Positions 33,904 to 40,954 of a DNA stretch of 40,954 nucleotides are shown here, piece after piece. Source of the stretch: Chitinophagaceae bacterium (lineage in GTDB: Bacteria > Bacteroidota > Bacteroidia > Chitinophagales > Chitinophagaceae); assembly GCA_017998385.1 (NCBI GenBank), contig JAGODE010000007.1, positions 1 through 40,954 on the forward strand. The letters are read 5' to 3'. How positions within the stretch are numbered: the stretch's first letter is position 1; every line of letters begins with the position of its first letter. The position numbers and the translations under genes were made by a program. Below the pieces are notes generated by a model, which did not search any database, had not been told where the DNA came from, and saw only the letters and a list, made by a program, of their open reading frames with translations.

Positions 33904-34413
33904 TTATGTTGTTTTCCTGTAAACCGATACATCTCCGGTTTTGCTTACCTGCAATATCAGTTGCTGGTGCGTTTTTTTCTGCAGGAGTCTTACAACGTAA
34001 TGATCCCAGTTGTCAAATGACTGCGAGCTGAGCGTTAACCCGGCGGGCTCGTCTTCATTGTCGTCATAAAATGCTACTGCAGAAATATCGTAATCATTAT
34101 AATGGTCGGTAATGTAATATTGAGAGCGTTGCGGCAGGTCAGTAAATTTTTTATCAGTAATGGTGCCTGTCAGTATGCCTTTTTCATTGTAGTAAGCATG
34201 CGAACGCTCGCCGTTATTGACAAAGCTGACAGTATTGTAGCCGGCGGTTTTTGTCCAGTTTACATCGGTAGCCATCGGAAAATCGGAGGCGAAATGAGGG
34301 CTGACAACCGGTTTTGATGAGATCAAAACACTTTTAGCACTACCAGCCAGCTGGGCATGAAGAGCGGCAACAGTTATCAGGAATGCTACGGGAAGCAGGA
34401 GTACTTTTTTCAT
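33904..34413 (-). CDS. exported PepSY-like protein A
   Basis: A 169-residue secreted protein with a clear signal peptide (MKKVLLLPVAFLITVAALHA). The mature part has two PepSY-like beta-alpha-beta units: VNWTKTAGYNTVSFVNNGER with SHAYYNEKGILTGT, then LPQRSQYYITDHYNDYDISA with VAFYDDNEDE. It shares this layout with the protein at 39072, including Y-Y-[ND]-x-x-x-x-L-x-G-T, T-[DY]-[LA]-[DL]-[PL]-x and the acidic YFDDNE/FYDDNE block. PepSY-like exported proteins are thought to bind or inhibit other exported proteins, but no partner is known. Monocistronic, with its own terminator. Confidence 0.75.
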   Translation of the reverse strand: MKKVLLLPVAFLITVAALHAQLAGSAKSVLISSKPVVSPHFASDFPMATDVNWTKTAGYNTVSFVNNGERSHAYYNEKGILTGTITDKKFTDLPQRSQYYITDHYNDYDISAVAFYDDNEDEPAGLTLSSQSFDNWDHYVVRLLQKKTHQQLILQVSKTGDVSVYRKTT

Positions 34414-34546
34414 CTTACTAGGTATTTAAACTGTTTATGAAAGCTTTTCATCCCAAACTTAGTCAGCAGAAGCGCCCGGAGGACCGGGCAATCGTTCAAC
34501 TGGCAAAAACGATAGCCGGGAAGGATAAATGGGCGATAAATACTAC

Positions 34547-34571
34547 AGCTCCTTCTTTTCCGGAAGGAGCT
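34547..34571 (-). terminator. hairpin behind the ABM gene
   Basis: AGCTCCTTC-ttttccg-GAAGGAGCT forms a 9-bp stem 37 bases after the stop of the monooxygenase gene. It lacks a strong T tract on the minus strand, so termination is likely but not certain. Confidence 0.5.
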
Positions 34572-34607
34572 GTTGCAGGCAGGTGAAAATATTCCGCAGG
34601 CAAATCT

Positions 34608-34937
34608 TTATCTGCTGTTAATTGTTGGCGACTCAGCAGGCCAAAGCTCATGGGCAATGACCACCTCCCTGTTTTCGAGCAGGGGTACAATCTGATCGAC
34701 CACGAGGGCATTAAAATGTGCTGAATTCCGGTGCTTATCGAGTGCCTCTTCGTTTCGGTAACCTTCAAATAAAAGCAGTGTATGGGGATCTGCCACACTT
34801 TTATGCACGTTGTAAAACAAATTTCCGTCTTCTTTTTTACTATTATTGACCATTTCAGGAAGCAACTTCAATACCTCCTGCAGGTTTTCTTTTTTTACCT
34901 GCCATTTGGCGAAGACATAAATAGCCTGTGGTTTCAT
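34608..34937 (-). CDS. antibiotic-biosynthesis-monooxygenase-fold protein (YgiN-like)
   Basis: A 109-residue ABM-superfamily protein, a dimeric ferredoxin-like fold. Typical features are IYVFAKWQVKKENLQEVLKL at the start, EDGNLFYNVHKSVADPHTLL in the middle, and FEGYRNEEALDKHRNSAHFN. Relatives include quinol monooxygenases and enzymes that degrade reactive small molecules. It is last in a same-strand row with Crp-type regulator, SDR and DJ-1/PfpI protein, which suggests a shared stress or detoxification role. The 76-base gap to the DJ-1 gene allows co-transcription. Confidence 0.85.
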   Translation of the reverse strand: MKPQAIYVFAKWQVKKENLQEVLKLLPEMVNNSKKEDGNLFYNVHKSVADPHTLLLFEGYRNEEALDKHRNSAHFNALVVDQIVPLLENREVVIAHELWPAESPTINSR

Positions 34938-35013
34938 TGTTGTAGCGATTAATGGTTTAAAATTTGTCGATGGGGATAGTGCAAAGGGGTATCAATGGCG
35001 TATAATGACAAAC

Positions 35014-35685
35014 TCAGCTGTTGAGGAGGGTCACTATTTTCTCACCCACGCCTTTTGCAGAGGCCGGATTTTGACCGGTTACGATACGTCCGTCGGCAAT
35101 GCTATTGGCACTCCAGGGAGTGGCTGCATGAAAGATAGCACCCTGAGCTGTTAAAGCCTTTTGCAGGTCGAAGGATACATCTGGCCGTGCATAATTGTCT
35201 TCTTCTTCTGTGGTAAAGGAGGCAATGTTTTTACCATTTACCAGGTAAGAACCATCGCTGAGTTTTACATTCAGGAGCGATACAGGACCATGACAAACGG
35301 CTCCTATTACTGCTCCACGTTCGTAGGTCTCGGCAATTACTTTTTTGAGCAGCGGATTTTCCGGCATATCTACCATCGGAGCCAGGCCGCCGGGTACAAA
35401 AAGGGCATCATAGTCCGCTACAGTAACTGCCGACAGTTTTTTTGCTTTTTGCATATCGGCCCATCCTTTACCAGTCAGGAAACGAAGGTTGTCGGCATCA
35501 TTGGCCAGGTGCAGTGCATCCAGAAACGGAGTATCACCGGTGAGGCTGGCAAAGTCAATTTCAAAACCGGCTTTCTCAAATTCGGCAAAGGGATGTGCTA
35601 CCTCGGGCAGGAAGGTTCCTGTTCTTCTGTTGCGGGGGCCGATGTTGCTGGCGTTCGATACGATGATTAAGATTTTCTTTTTCAT
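35014..35685 (-). CDS. DJ-1/PfpI-family protein (class I glutamine amidotransferase-like)
   Basis: A 223-residue DJ-1/PfpI protein of the HSP31-like size class. The nucleophile elbow AVCHGP gives Cys131 with His132 beside it, and Glu28 in GTFLPEVAHP is the usual partner. FVPGGLAPMVDMPEN precedes the elbow. Family members act as glyoxalase III, deglycase-like or protease/chaperone-like proteins, generally in response to reactive carbonyls. It sits between SDR and ABM genes on the same strand. The 115-base gap to the SDR gene contains no clear terminator. Confidence 0.88.
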   Translation of the reverse strand: MKKKILIIVSNASNIGPRNRRTGTFLPEVAHPFAEFEKAGFEIDFASLTGDTPFLDALHLANDADNLRFLTGKGWADMQKAKKLSAVTVADYDALFVPGGLAPMVDMPENPLLKKVIAETYERGAVIGAVCHGPVSLLNVKLSDGSYLVNGKNIASFTTEEEDNYARPDVSFDLQKALTAQGAIFHAATPWSANSIADGRIVTGQNPASAKGVGEKIVTLLNS

Positions 35686-35800
35686 TTTGTAAAAATTTAA
35701 GGGATGAAGGTGTATATGTTAGTTATAATTCAAAACGGGTATAGAACTATTGGGAGTTAGCAAAGAGTCGGATCATTCTTAAAAGGCGAGTCATATTTTT

Positions 35801-36595
35801 TTAATGAAGTCCTTTTAGTATTCCACCATCTGCTTTTATGGCGGCGCCATTGGTGGCAGCGGCCCATTCACTCGAAATAAAGGCTACGGTAGCTGCAACT
35901 TCTTCGGGTGTGATAAACCGCTGCAATAAACTAAGGGGCCTGGTTTCGGTAAAGTATTGCCGCTCTATCTCTTTTATGGAGGTACCTCGCTGAGTGGCGA
36001 GTTCACCAAAAAAACGCTCCGCTCCCTGCGAAAAAGTAGGACCGGGCAGCACGGCATTTACAGTTACACCCGTGCCTTTTGTAAGTTGTGCCAGGCCATT
36101 GGTAAGCGATAACTGAGCGGTTTTTGACATGCCATAATGAATCATTTCGGTGGGAATCTGCAGTCCTGATTCACTCGAGATAAAGACTACGCGTCCCCAG
36201 TTTTTTTCCAGCATTTTTTGCATATAAAAACGGGTGAGGCGTACTCCGCTCATGACGTTGATGTCAAATAGTTTTTGCCAGTCGGCATCGGTTGACTCAA
36301 AAAATGCTACAGGCTCAAATAATCCCAGGTTATTAACCAGGATGTCTGCATGTGTGAGCTGGCTGAATAATTCCTCCACACCCTGCTGTGTGGTCAGATC
36401 AGCTACGATACCCTCTATACGGGCATCCGGTATTTCGGCGAGAATTTTTCCTACTGCTTCTTCTACTTTTTCTCTGCTCCGTCCATTGAGGTAGGTAGTA
36501 GCGCCCTCCCTTGCAAATGTGCGGGCAATCGCATAGCCAATACCAGCGGTAGATCCTGATACGAAGACAGATTTGTTGGTAAGTTGTAGGTTCAT
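35801..36595 (-). CDS. short-chain dehydrogenase/reductase
   Basis: A 264-residue classical SDR. The NAD(P) motif SGSTAGIG is at 13-20, NNLG at 88-91, and the catalytic set is Ser140/141, Tyr154 and Lys158 (YGMSK). Arg39 after the second strand (NGRSREK) favours NADP. The substrate loop is unremarkable. The gene begins 78 bases from a near-perfect CRP-like palindrome (36673-36688) that lies between it and the Crp-type regulator, so it is the most likely regulated target. It probably reduces reactive carbonyl or quinone compounds together with the DJ-1 and ABM proteins; that grouping is inference. Confidence 0.9.
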   Translation of the reverse strand: MNLQLTNKSVFVSGSTAGIGYAIARTFAREGATTYLNGRSREKVEEAVGKILAEIPDARIEGIVADLTTQQGVEELFSQLTHADILVNNLGLFEPVAFFESTDADWQKLFDINVMSGVRLTRFYMQKMLEKNWGRVVFISSESGLQIPTEMIHYGMSKTAQLSLTNGLAQLTKGTGVTVNAVLPGPTFSQGAERFFGELATQRGTSIKEIERQYFTETRPLSLLQRFITPEEVAATVAFISSEWAAATNGAAIKADGGILKGLH

Positions 36596-36672
36596 GATTG
36601 CTGTGTTTTGATTTCTTCACAAAACTATCTCAGCAATCACCCTGCTGCGAAGGAGCATAGTCACAAAAAAAT

Positions 36673-36688
36673 AGTGATCCGGATCACA
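36673..36688. promoter_or_regulatory. CRP-like operator upstream of the SDR gene
   Basis: AGTGATCCGGATCACA contains the perfect palindrome GTGATCC-GGATCAC and matches the E. coli CRP pattern TGTGA-N6-TCACA at 9 of its 10 fixed bases. It is the only such site I see near this gene group. The adjacent regulator has a recognition helix able to read GTGA. Confidence 0.7.
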
Positions 36689-36727
36689 GCAGCTGAAGGA
36701 ACAGGGAGAGGAGCAGGAGGGCCGCTT

Positions 36728-37291
36728 TTACCGGCTGTATAACCTGCTAAGGGTTTCACGGCTTACACCCAGGTATTCTGCAATAACTTTTTTGGGAAGT
36801 CGCTGCCCCAAATCGGGATACATGTTGGAGAAGGTTTCGTAACGTTCCTGCGGCGTACTGGAGAGTAACAGTTTTATTCTTTGCTGCAGGGCAATATAAC
36901 CGTTGGTCAGCTTTACACGGTAAAAGTGTTCCATTTTATGGAATTCGGCTGCCAGCTTTTCTCTCGTCTGAAGGGTGTTGACCAATACTTCGCCTGCATC
37001 GATACATTCAATAAATACTGTAGCTTTTTTCTCTCTGAAAAAGGCTTCATAATCGCTCATCCACCAGTTTTCTTTTGCAAACTGAAGAATAAACTCACGC
37101 CCCTGCTCATCTATATAAAATACCTTATAAATACCCGATAAGACCAGATATTCATAACGGGCATCGTCGCCCTCACTCACGAGGTATTGTCCTTTACGAA
37201 CTTTTTTGGCAGTAAAGAATGTTTTTATATATGCATATTCTTCATCACTGAGCACAGTGATCTCTTCGATATGTTGCCGCAATTTGTCCAC
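36728..37291 (-). CDS. Crp/Fnr-family transcriptional regulator
   Basis: A 187-residue regulator. A cyclic-nucleotide-binding-like beta barrel covers about 10-115 (VRKGQYLVSEGD, YEYLVLSGIYKVFYIDEQGR). A dimer helix and a compact HTH at the C-terminus follow (LPKKVIAEYLGVSRETLSRL, 168-187). The recognition helix keeps R-E-T-x-x-R, the residues with which E. coli CRP contacts GTGA. The effector pocket lacks the usual cAMP signature R-E-L-x-x-x-S, so the ligand may differ. It lies upstream of SDR, DJ-1 and ABM genes on the same strand, with a CRP-like palindrome just after its stop. Confidence 0.9.
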   Translation of the reverse strand: MDKLRQHIEEITVLSDEEYAYIKTFFTAKKVRKGQYLVSEGDDARYEYLVLSGIYKVFYIDEQGREFILQFAKENWWMSDYEAFFREKKATVFIECIDAGEVLVNTLQTREKLAAEFHKMEHFYRVKLTNGYIALQQRIKLLLSSTPQERYETFSNMYPDLGQRLPKKVIAEYLGVSRETLSRLYSR

Positions 37292-37400
37292 CTCTTCGGA
37301 TTAGCTTGAATGTGCTACTAAGATAATGATAACTTCTAAAGCAGAAGTGGGCGTCAGCGCTTGCAGCCGCAGAATGTGTCATTCCGGATATAACAGGTAA

Positions 37401-37433
37401 AACCCGCCTCTGCCGCGGTATAAGGGGCGGGTT
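37401..37433 (-). terminator. terminator of the UspA gene
   Basis: AACCCGCC (37401-37408) pairs with GGCGGGTT (37426-37433). On the minus strand the stem ends in a short TTTT. It is 26 bases beyond the UspA stop at 37459. Confidence 0.7.
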
Positions 37434-37458
37434 GAATGCCTTCAGTAACCGAAAGGTG

Positions 37459-37914
37459 TTACACCTGCGTTGGTACAGATAACACCGGAATTGTTGAATG
37501 CTTTACCAGGTGCACGGCCAGGTCGGGTGAAAGGATGCGGTCTATGCCATGATGCTTGTGGGAGCCCAGCACAATCAGATCGGCATTTTCAGCTTCTGCG
37601 CAATCCAGTAATGCTTCTTCCACATCGCCTTCCAGAATCACTGTCTTTAAAGAAGGATTGCCCAGATGACTGGCGGTGGCGGCCAGAAAAGACGAAGCTT
37701 CTTCTTTTATTTCTTTGCCGAGCATGGCTGTATTATCGGTATAAGCACCCTGGTATCCCATAACAGGAGAATATTCCAGGGCATACCAGGCCGGCTCTGC
37801 AATGACATGCGCCAGTATCAGCTCAGCGCCAAGAGCTTTTGCCAGCATCTGGCCTGTTTCTGCAACTTTTTGTGCAGCTGGGTTATAATCAAGGGCTATC
37901 AGTATCTTTTTCAT
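37459..37914 (-). CDS. universal stress protein (UspA family)
   Basis: A 151-residue UspA-fold protein from the ATG at 37914; the upstream ATG adds eight residues before the conserved first strand KKILIALDYNPAA and is not preferred. The nucleotide-binding end reads LIVLGSHKHHGIDRIL followed by HSTIPVLSVP, close to the ATP-binding G-x2-G-x9-G-S/T pattern but with G-S-H-K-H-H-G in place of its first part. ATP binding is therefore uncertain. It lies 28 bases behind the DUF6600-like gene on the same strand and probably shares its transcript. Confidence 0.88.
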   Translation of the reverse strand: MKKILIALDYNPAAQKVAETGQMLAKALGAELILAHVIAEPAWYALEYSPVMGYQGAYTDNTAMLGKEIKEEASSFLAATASHLGNPSLKTVILEGDVEEALLDCAEAENADLIVLGSHKHHGIDRILSPDLAVHLVKHSTIPVLSVPTQV

Positions 37915-37942
37915 ACTGTATATTTTAAAAGTTAACAATTAA

Positions 37943-38881
37943 TCAGTGTCTGCGACCGTGCGAGCCACTGCCTGAGTTGCCAGCTTCGTTTCGTCTACCC
38001 TGTTGTGGCCGTTGCATGCGCGGCAGGCGGTCAATATTCTGATTCTGTTGTTCACGAATAGTATTGACACGGTCATTTTCATCGCGTACGGGGTTGGGTT
38101 CGCGGTCCATCCTTCTGAACTCACGCGGCTGAGGCTGCGAAATGACAGGTTTATATATCCGCACCTCATTACTATTACGCGCCATATCTCTGCTTCTGTT
38201 GACCTCTTTCATGCTCACTGGTTGAATTTTGTGTGATACATATTTCTGTGCATCTTCTATCTGCGGACCGCGGGCATAATACTGGTTATGTGTTTTTGTA
38301 GTGCTGAAATTGTTGATGATAGTAATACGGTTGATATTACTGCTGACTACATCACGGTTTACCACCTGCAGGTTTATATGCCGGTCGTAGATATGATCGC
38401 GTGTACATACATTCCAGTAAAAGGCCGCCGGTTTCCAGTGACCAAATTGCAGGCCTACATATACTTCAGGCATCAGTGGTGCCCAGGCATAATAACCATC
38501 GAAGCTACCCCAGGTGACCCAGGCTGGTGACCATTCATAGCCGGGTATCCACAGCCAGCCGTAGAGATCATCATATATCCAGCGGCCATAATGAAAGGGC
38601 GCCCAGCCCCACGTATAGTCCGACATCCAGAGCCATCCCTGTGCAGAATAATCCCAGTAGCCATTGGTAAGATATGGCCTGAAATCGCCTGTGATGGCGG
38701 GGTGCCATACTTGTCCATAACTGGGATAATCAATCCAGGTGCCGTATGGGGAAAGCTCATCGTAAAAAGTCTGATAGGTAATAGATGCTGATACAGAAGT
38801 CTGTGCCATGCTTTTAGGGGCGCTGCAGGCCGACAGGAGAAAATAACCTGCAACGCACACTATTTGAATCATCTTTTTCAT
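37943..38881 (-). CDS. W/Y-rich DUF6600-like lipoprotein
   Basis: A 312-residue envelope protein with a signal peptide and lipobox LLSAC (Cys19). Residues 40-150 are a striking run of W-x-x-Y/W motifs: YGTWIDYPSYGQVWHP, SAQGWLWMSDYTWGWAPFHY, GRWIYDDLYGWLWIPGYEWS and YYAWAPLMPEV. This pattern is typical of DUF6600/YXWGXW-type proteins. The C-terminal 100 residues are Arg/Asn/Gln-rich and probably disordered, ending in a His/Gly/Ser tail. No reaction is known; an envelope structural or stress role is likely. UspA follows after 28 bases. Confidence 0.8.
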   Translation of the reverse strand: MKKMIQIVCVAGYFLLSACSAPKSMAQTSVSASITYQTFYDELSPYGTWIDYPSYGQVWHPAITGDFRPYLTNGYWDYSAQGWLWMSDYTWGWAPFHYGRWIYDDLYGWLWIPGYEWSPAWVTWGSFDGYYAWAPLMPEVYVGLQFGHWKPAAFYWNVCTRDHIYDRHINLQVVNRDVVSSNINRITIINNFSTTKTHNQYYARGPQIEDAQKYVSHKIQPVSMKEVNRSRDMARNSNEVRIYKPVISQPQPREFRRMDREPNPVRDENDRVNTIREQQNQNIDRLPRMQRPQQGRRNEAGNSGSGSHGRRH

Positions 38882-39013
38882 GTTGCAAAGTTTTAGTGAG
38901 GCCGGTTTCTGAACGGCTTCTTTATTAAAGCTACCTCATAAACATTCAGAAGGCAGCACACAATCGCCGGGTAGGCAAAATATGTCGGTGGTAATGCTGT
39001 ACTATATGTCAGC

Positions 39014-39049
39014 AAAAAAAGGGGCCCAAAGCTATTGGCTTCGGACCCC
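39014..39049 (-). terminator. intrinsic terminator of the second PepSY-like gene
   Basis: On the minus strand, GGGGTCCGAAGC and GCTTTGGGCCCC form a 12-bp stem with two G/T wobbles, followed by seven T (39014-39020 on the plus strand as A). It is 23 bases after the stop at 39072. Confidence 0.88.
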
Positions 39050-39071
39050 GGCATTTCCCACCAAAACGCTC

Positions 39072-39650
39072 TTACCTGTTGCTGAAAAAACTGACATCTC
39101 CTGCCGTATTACTTCTCAGCACAATCTTTTTCGTGCCTTTTACCAGCTCAGCAAAATAATTGTCTTCATCGTCAAACTGCTGACCGTACAGAATCATATC
39201 TGTATCGTTGTATTCATTGTCATCGAAATAAATGACAGCATCGGCGGTATATCCTTTATATTTTTTTTCAATAGTCTCTTTTGCCTTTGCGGGCAGGTCG
39301 GCATAGGTTTTCTGAAATGTAGTGCCTACCAGTTGCGCATCGGCATCGTAGTAAGCAGATTGCAGTACCCCGTCTTTTGTAAAAGTGGCAACATCATAAG
39401 GTGTTTCACGCCGCCAGGTGGCTGAAATATCTCCAAAGTCGCGATAAAATTGTTCTTTGGCCACATAACTCACCTCCTGTCCTTTTAGTTCCTTTAACTG
39501 TTTTCGATCCGCCTTTTTCTCCTGCTGAATTGATTTTTCCTGCCGGCTCAGCATTTTTTCATTTTTGCGAATGGCCACTTCCTGGTTTTGTGCCTGTAGG
39601 CTATATCCGGCCAGCAAGGCTGCAGCGGAAAGTATGAATAGCTTTTTCAT
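39072..39650 (-). CDS. exported PepSY-like protein B
   Basis: A 192-residue secreted protein with a signal peptide (MKKLFILSAAALLAGYSLQA) and then a 40-residue Lys/Glu-rich helical stretch (KNEKMLSRQEKSIQQEKKAD). The C-terminal part (about 60-190) is a PepSY-like module related to the protein at 33904: ATWRRETPYDVATFTKDGVL, YADLPAKAKETIEKKYKGYT and AVIYFDDNEYNDTDMI. Both end in a G-D-V-S-x-[FY] strand. The charged helix is absent from the shorter relative. The function may be binding of a partner at the cell surface or in the periplasm. It has its own strong terminator. Confidence 0.75.
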   Translation of the reverse strand: MKKLFILSAAALLAGYSLQAQNQEVAIRKNEKMLSRQEKSIQQEKKADRKQLKELKGQEVSYVAKEQFYRDFGDISATWRRETPYDVATFTKDGVLQSAYYDADAQLVGTTFQKTYADLPAKAKETIEKKYKGYTADAVIYFDDNEYNDTDMILYGQQFDDEDNYFAELVKGTKKIVLRSNTAGDVSFFSNR

Positions 39651-39757
39651 TGTAATAGATTTAAAAGTGAAACGATTGCTGATACAAACCTATCTGATTT
39701 ATAAAGCAAATCGGATTGCTAATCGGTGGACGGGCAAAACCAATAGCCCGATACCTT

Positions 39758-40153
39758 TTAGGAAAGAGGTTTTTCCTGGTCCAGCAATTGTTTTAGCATA
39801 TCCACGATCCGATCCAGTTCATCGAGGTCATCTCCGAGGTATTCGGTGTGGTTAAAGTAAAGATGCCGGTGAGCAGCGTTCATTCGTAACTGAAGCAGCT
39901 CAAGCAGCTTCAGGCTTCGTGCATGGTTTTTTTGAAGCTGCAGCTCATCTGCATAATGAGTTTGCTGGGTGGTGAAATTATTTACTCCAATGCCAATAAA
40001 AACGGACGCCAGACCGGATATGGCAATTTCCAGCGCATTGTTGGTAGTCAGAAAGGTGAGGAAGATAATCAGCACTCCTATGACGATAAATATAAATACT
40101 CCGGGCTTACGGAGTGAATGCCAGAAATGATGAAACGGTTTATGGATGTGCAT
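39758..40153 (-). CDS. small two-helix membrane protein, unknown function
   Basis: A 131-residue protein from the ATG at 40153, which overlaps the upstream deacetylase gene by 14 bases and suggests coupled translation. Two membrane helices near the N-terminus (about 17-35, FIFIVIGVLIIFLTFL, and 42-60, EIAISGLASVFIGIGV) are followed by a long amphipathic helix (QLQKNHARSLKLLELLQLRM) and an acidic tail (DDLDELDRIVDMLKQLLD). No family is recognised. The coupling suggests it works with the deacetylase, perhaps in envelope assembly. Confidence 0.6.
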   Translation of the reverse strand: MHIHKPFHHFWHSLRKPGVFIFIVIGVLIIFLTFLTTNNALEIAISGLASVFIGIGVNNFTTQQTHYADELQLQKNHARSLKLLELLQLRMNAAHRHLYFNHTEYLGDDLDELDRIVDMLKQLLDQEKPLS

Positions 40154-40954
40154 AAGCCCGATTTGATGATAATGCCGGGTACGTACTGAGATCATTAAAC
40201 ATAATCATGGGATGTTTATGCAGCGTATCGATCAATGCTTTCAATTGATCTTCTTCCCATGGCCGGCGAAACATTTCATCGTGCAGTAAGATTATAATAT
40301 GATTTTTTGTAAATGTATTTCCGCTTGTAAGCCGGTTCATGATCTCTTTTTCCATTGTTGCAACCGATTGTAAGGGCACCCCGCTTACCAGGTTGTGCTG
40401 CCATTCGAGATCCCAGCCAAACAATTTGTACCCTTGCTGCATGAGCAGATCGGCAGCCTGCTCGCCACCAGCTGTATCATTTCTGCTGCGGGTGCCGATA
40501 CGCCAGGTATTACGGCCCGGTAGCCGCACAATCTTGTTGTGCAACTGCAGGTATTGCTGGTTTTGATCAATATCTGCCAGTACATTTTGAGGATGATTGT
40601 AATAGTACCGGTAATGGCCAGCTGCATGTGAGAAACTGTGGTTATAGATATGAATAAAAGGATTGGCCTCGTATAGTTTATAATAAATATCCATACGGGG
40701 ATTGTAACTCATGTTATGTCCTACCAGAAAAACACTCACGGGTATCTGCTCGGCCAGCACGAGGCTGTCAATATGCTCACTTCCTGGCAATGGGCCGTCA
40801 TCAAAACTGAGATATACATGATAAAAGCTGTCTGTAGCTCCGGATGGAATTATCGGGGCGGCTTTCCCCAGGTTCATAGTTGTATCAGACACCGCACTGG
40901 CCTGAGAGTTATCTCCCCACAATAATATACCCCCGCTGATGGAGAGAATAAGCA
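40140..40954 (-). CDS. polysaccharide deacetylase-like protein (5' end outside the window)
   Basis: At least 271 residues; the frame is open to the window edge and reads into a hydrophobic segment (LILSISGGILLWGD) that looks like a signal anchor, so the true start lies beyond 40954. The NodB-type fold shows YLSFDDGPLPGSEHIDSL (catalytic and metal Asp pair), then HSFSHAAGHY (metal His pair), RLPGRNTWR and a late IILLHDEMFRRP. The family removes N- or O-acetyl groups from peptidoglycan, chitin or exopolysaccharide. It is followed, with a 14-base overlap, by the small two-helix protein. Confidence 0.85.
   Translation of the reverse strand, partial: LILSISGGILLWGDNSQASAVSDTTMNLGKAAPIIPSGATDSFYHVYLSFDDGPLPGSEHIDSLVLAEQIPVSVFLVGHNMSYNPRMDIYYKLYEANPFIHIYNHSFSHAAGHYRYYYNHPQNVLADIDQNQQYLQLHNKIVRLPGRNTWRIGTRSRNDTAGGEQAADLLMQQGYKLFGWDLEWQHNLVSGVPLQSVATMEKEIMNRLTSGNTFTKNHIIILLHDEMFRRPWEEDQLKALIDTLHKHPMIMFNDLSTYPALSSNRAYAHP

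Noticed and set aside
34496..34798. 100-codon frame overlapping the ABM gene on the same strand
   Set aside because: It is out of frame with the well-supported ABM protein and has no recognisable sequence.

Overview
This window looks like chromosome from a Bacteroidota bacterium, most likely Chitinophagaceae or a close relative. The evidence is three SusC/SusD outer-membrane uptake pairs, a FecI/FecR sigma/anti-sigma pair, a LytS/LytTR two-component system, many small secreted proteins and lipoproteins, weak Shine-Dalgarno signals and one TAnnTTTG-type promoter. I see no rRNA, tRNA, CRISPR array, phage or transposase. The family-level taxonomy is inference.

Layout. 1-1.4 kb: a DoxX-like membrane protein behind an alpha/beta hydrolase (minus). 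1.6-8.4 kb: LytS-type histidine kinase and LytTR regulator, then SusC/SusD pair 1 and a strong terminator. 8.5-9.3 kb: a gene-free tandem array whose units carry a decayed copy of the last ~25 codons of the neighbouring ECF sigma gene plus a long hairpin. 9.3-10.5 kb: that orphan sigma gene and a VOC-fold protein (minus). 10.7-18.7 kb: FecI, FecR, SusC/SusD pair 2 and a Tat-type metallophosphoesterase. 18.8-19.9 kb: a frameshifted lipoprotein gene and a second lipoprotein. 19.9-21.7 kb: two overlapping polymerase-beta-type nucleotidyltransferases of the RNA-repair RlaP family. 22.2-28.1 kb: two thioredoxin-like proteins, the remains of a third, and SusC/SusD pair 3. 28.2-31.6 kb: a small secreted protein, a WYL regulator and the divergent RNA ligase gene rtcB. 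31.8-34.4 kb: Na+/H+ antiporter, lipoprotein and PepSY-like protein. 34.6-37.3 kb: Crp-type regulator, SDR, DJ-1/PfpI protein and ABM monooxygenase, all minus, probably a redox or reactive-species response group. 37.4-40.95 kb: UspA, a W/Y-rich DUF6600-like lipoprotein, a second PepSY-like protein, a small membrane protein and a polysaccharide deacetylase that runs off the window.

How genes work together. The clearest regulatory unit is WYL/rtcB. The shared intergenic region holds two copies of one inverted repeat (TACGCA-N7-TGCGTA, same spacing), which I read as operators for the WYL protein. With the RlaP pair 7 kb away this suggests an RNA-repair module split by a SusCD locus. A second unit is the Crp-type regulator: its recognition helix keeps the R-E-T-x-x-R pattern of E. 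coli CRP, and a near-consensus CRP palindrome lies between it and the SDR gene. FecI-FecR-SusC-SusD-phosphoesterase is a sigma-controlled nutrient locus, perhaps for a phosphorylated substrate.

The most unusual sequence-level observations are the sigma-tail/hairpin array, low-complexity palindromes sitting directly behind at least five stop codons, and the twin WYL/rtcB operators.
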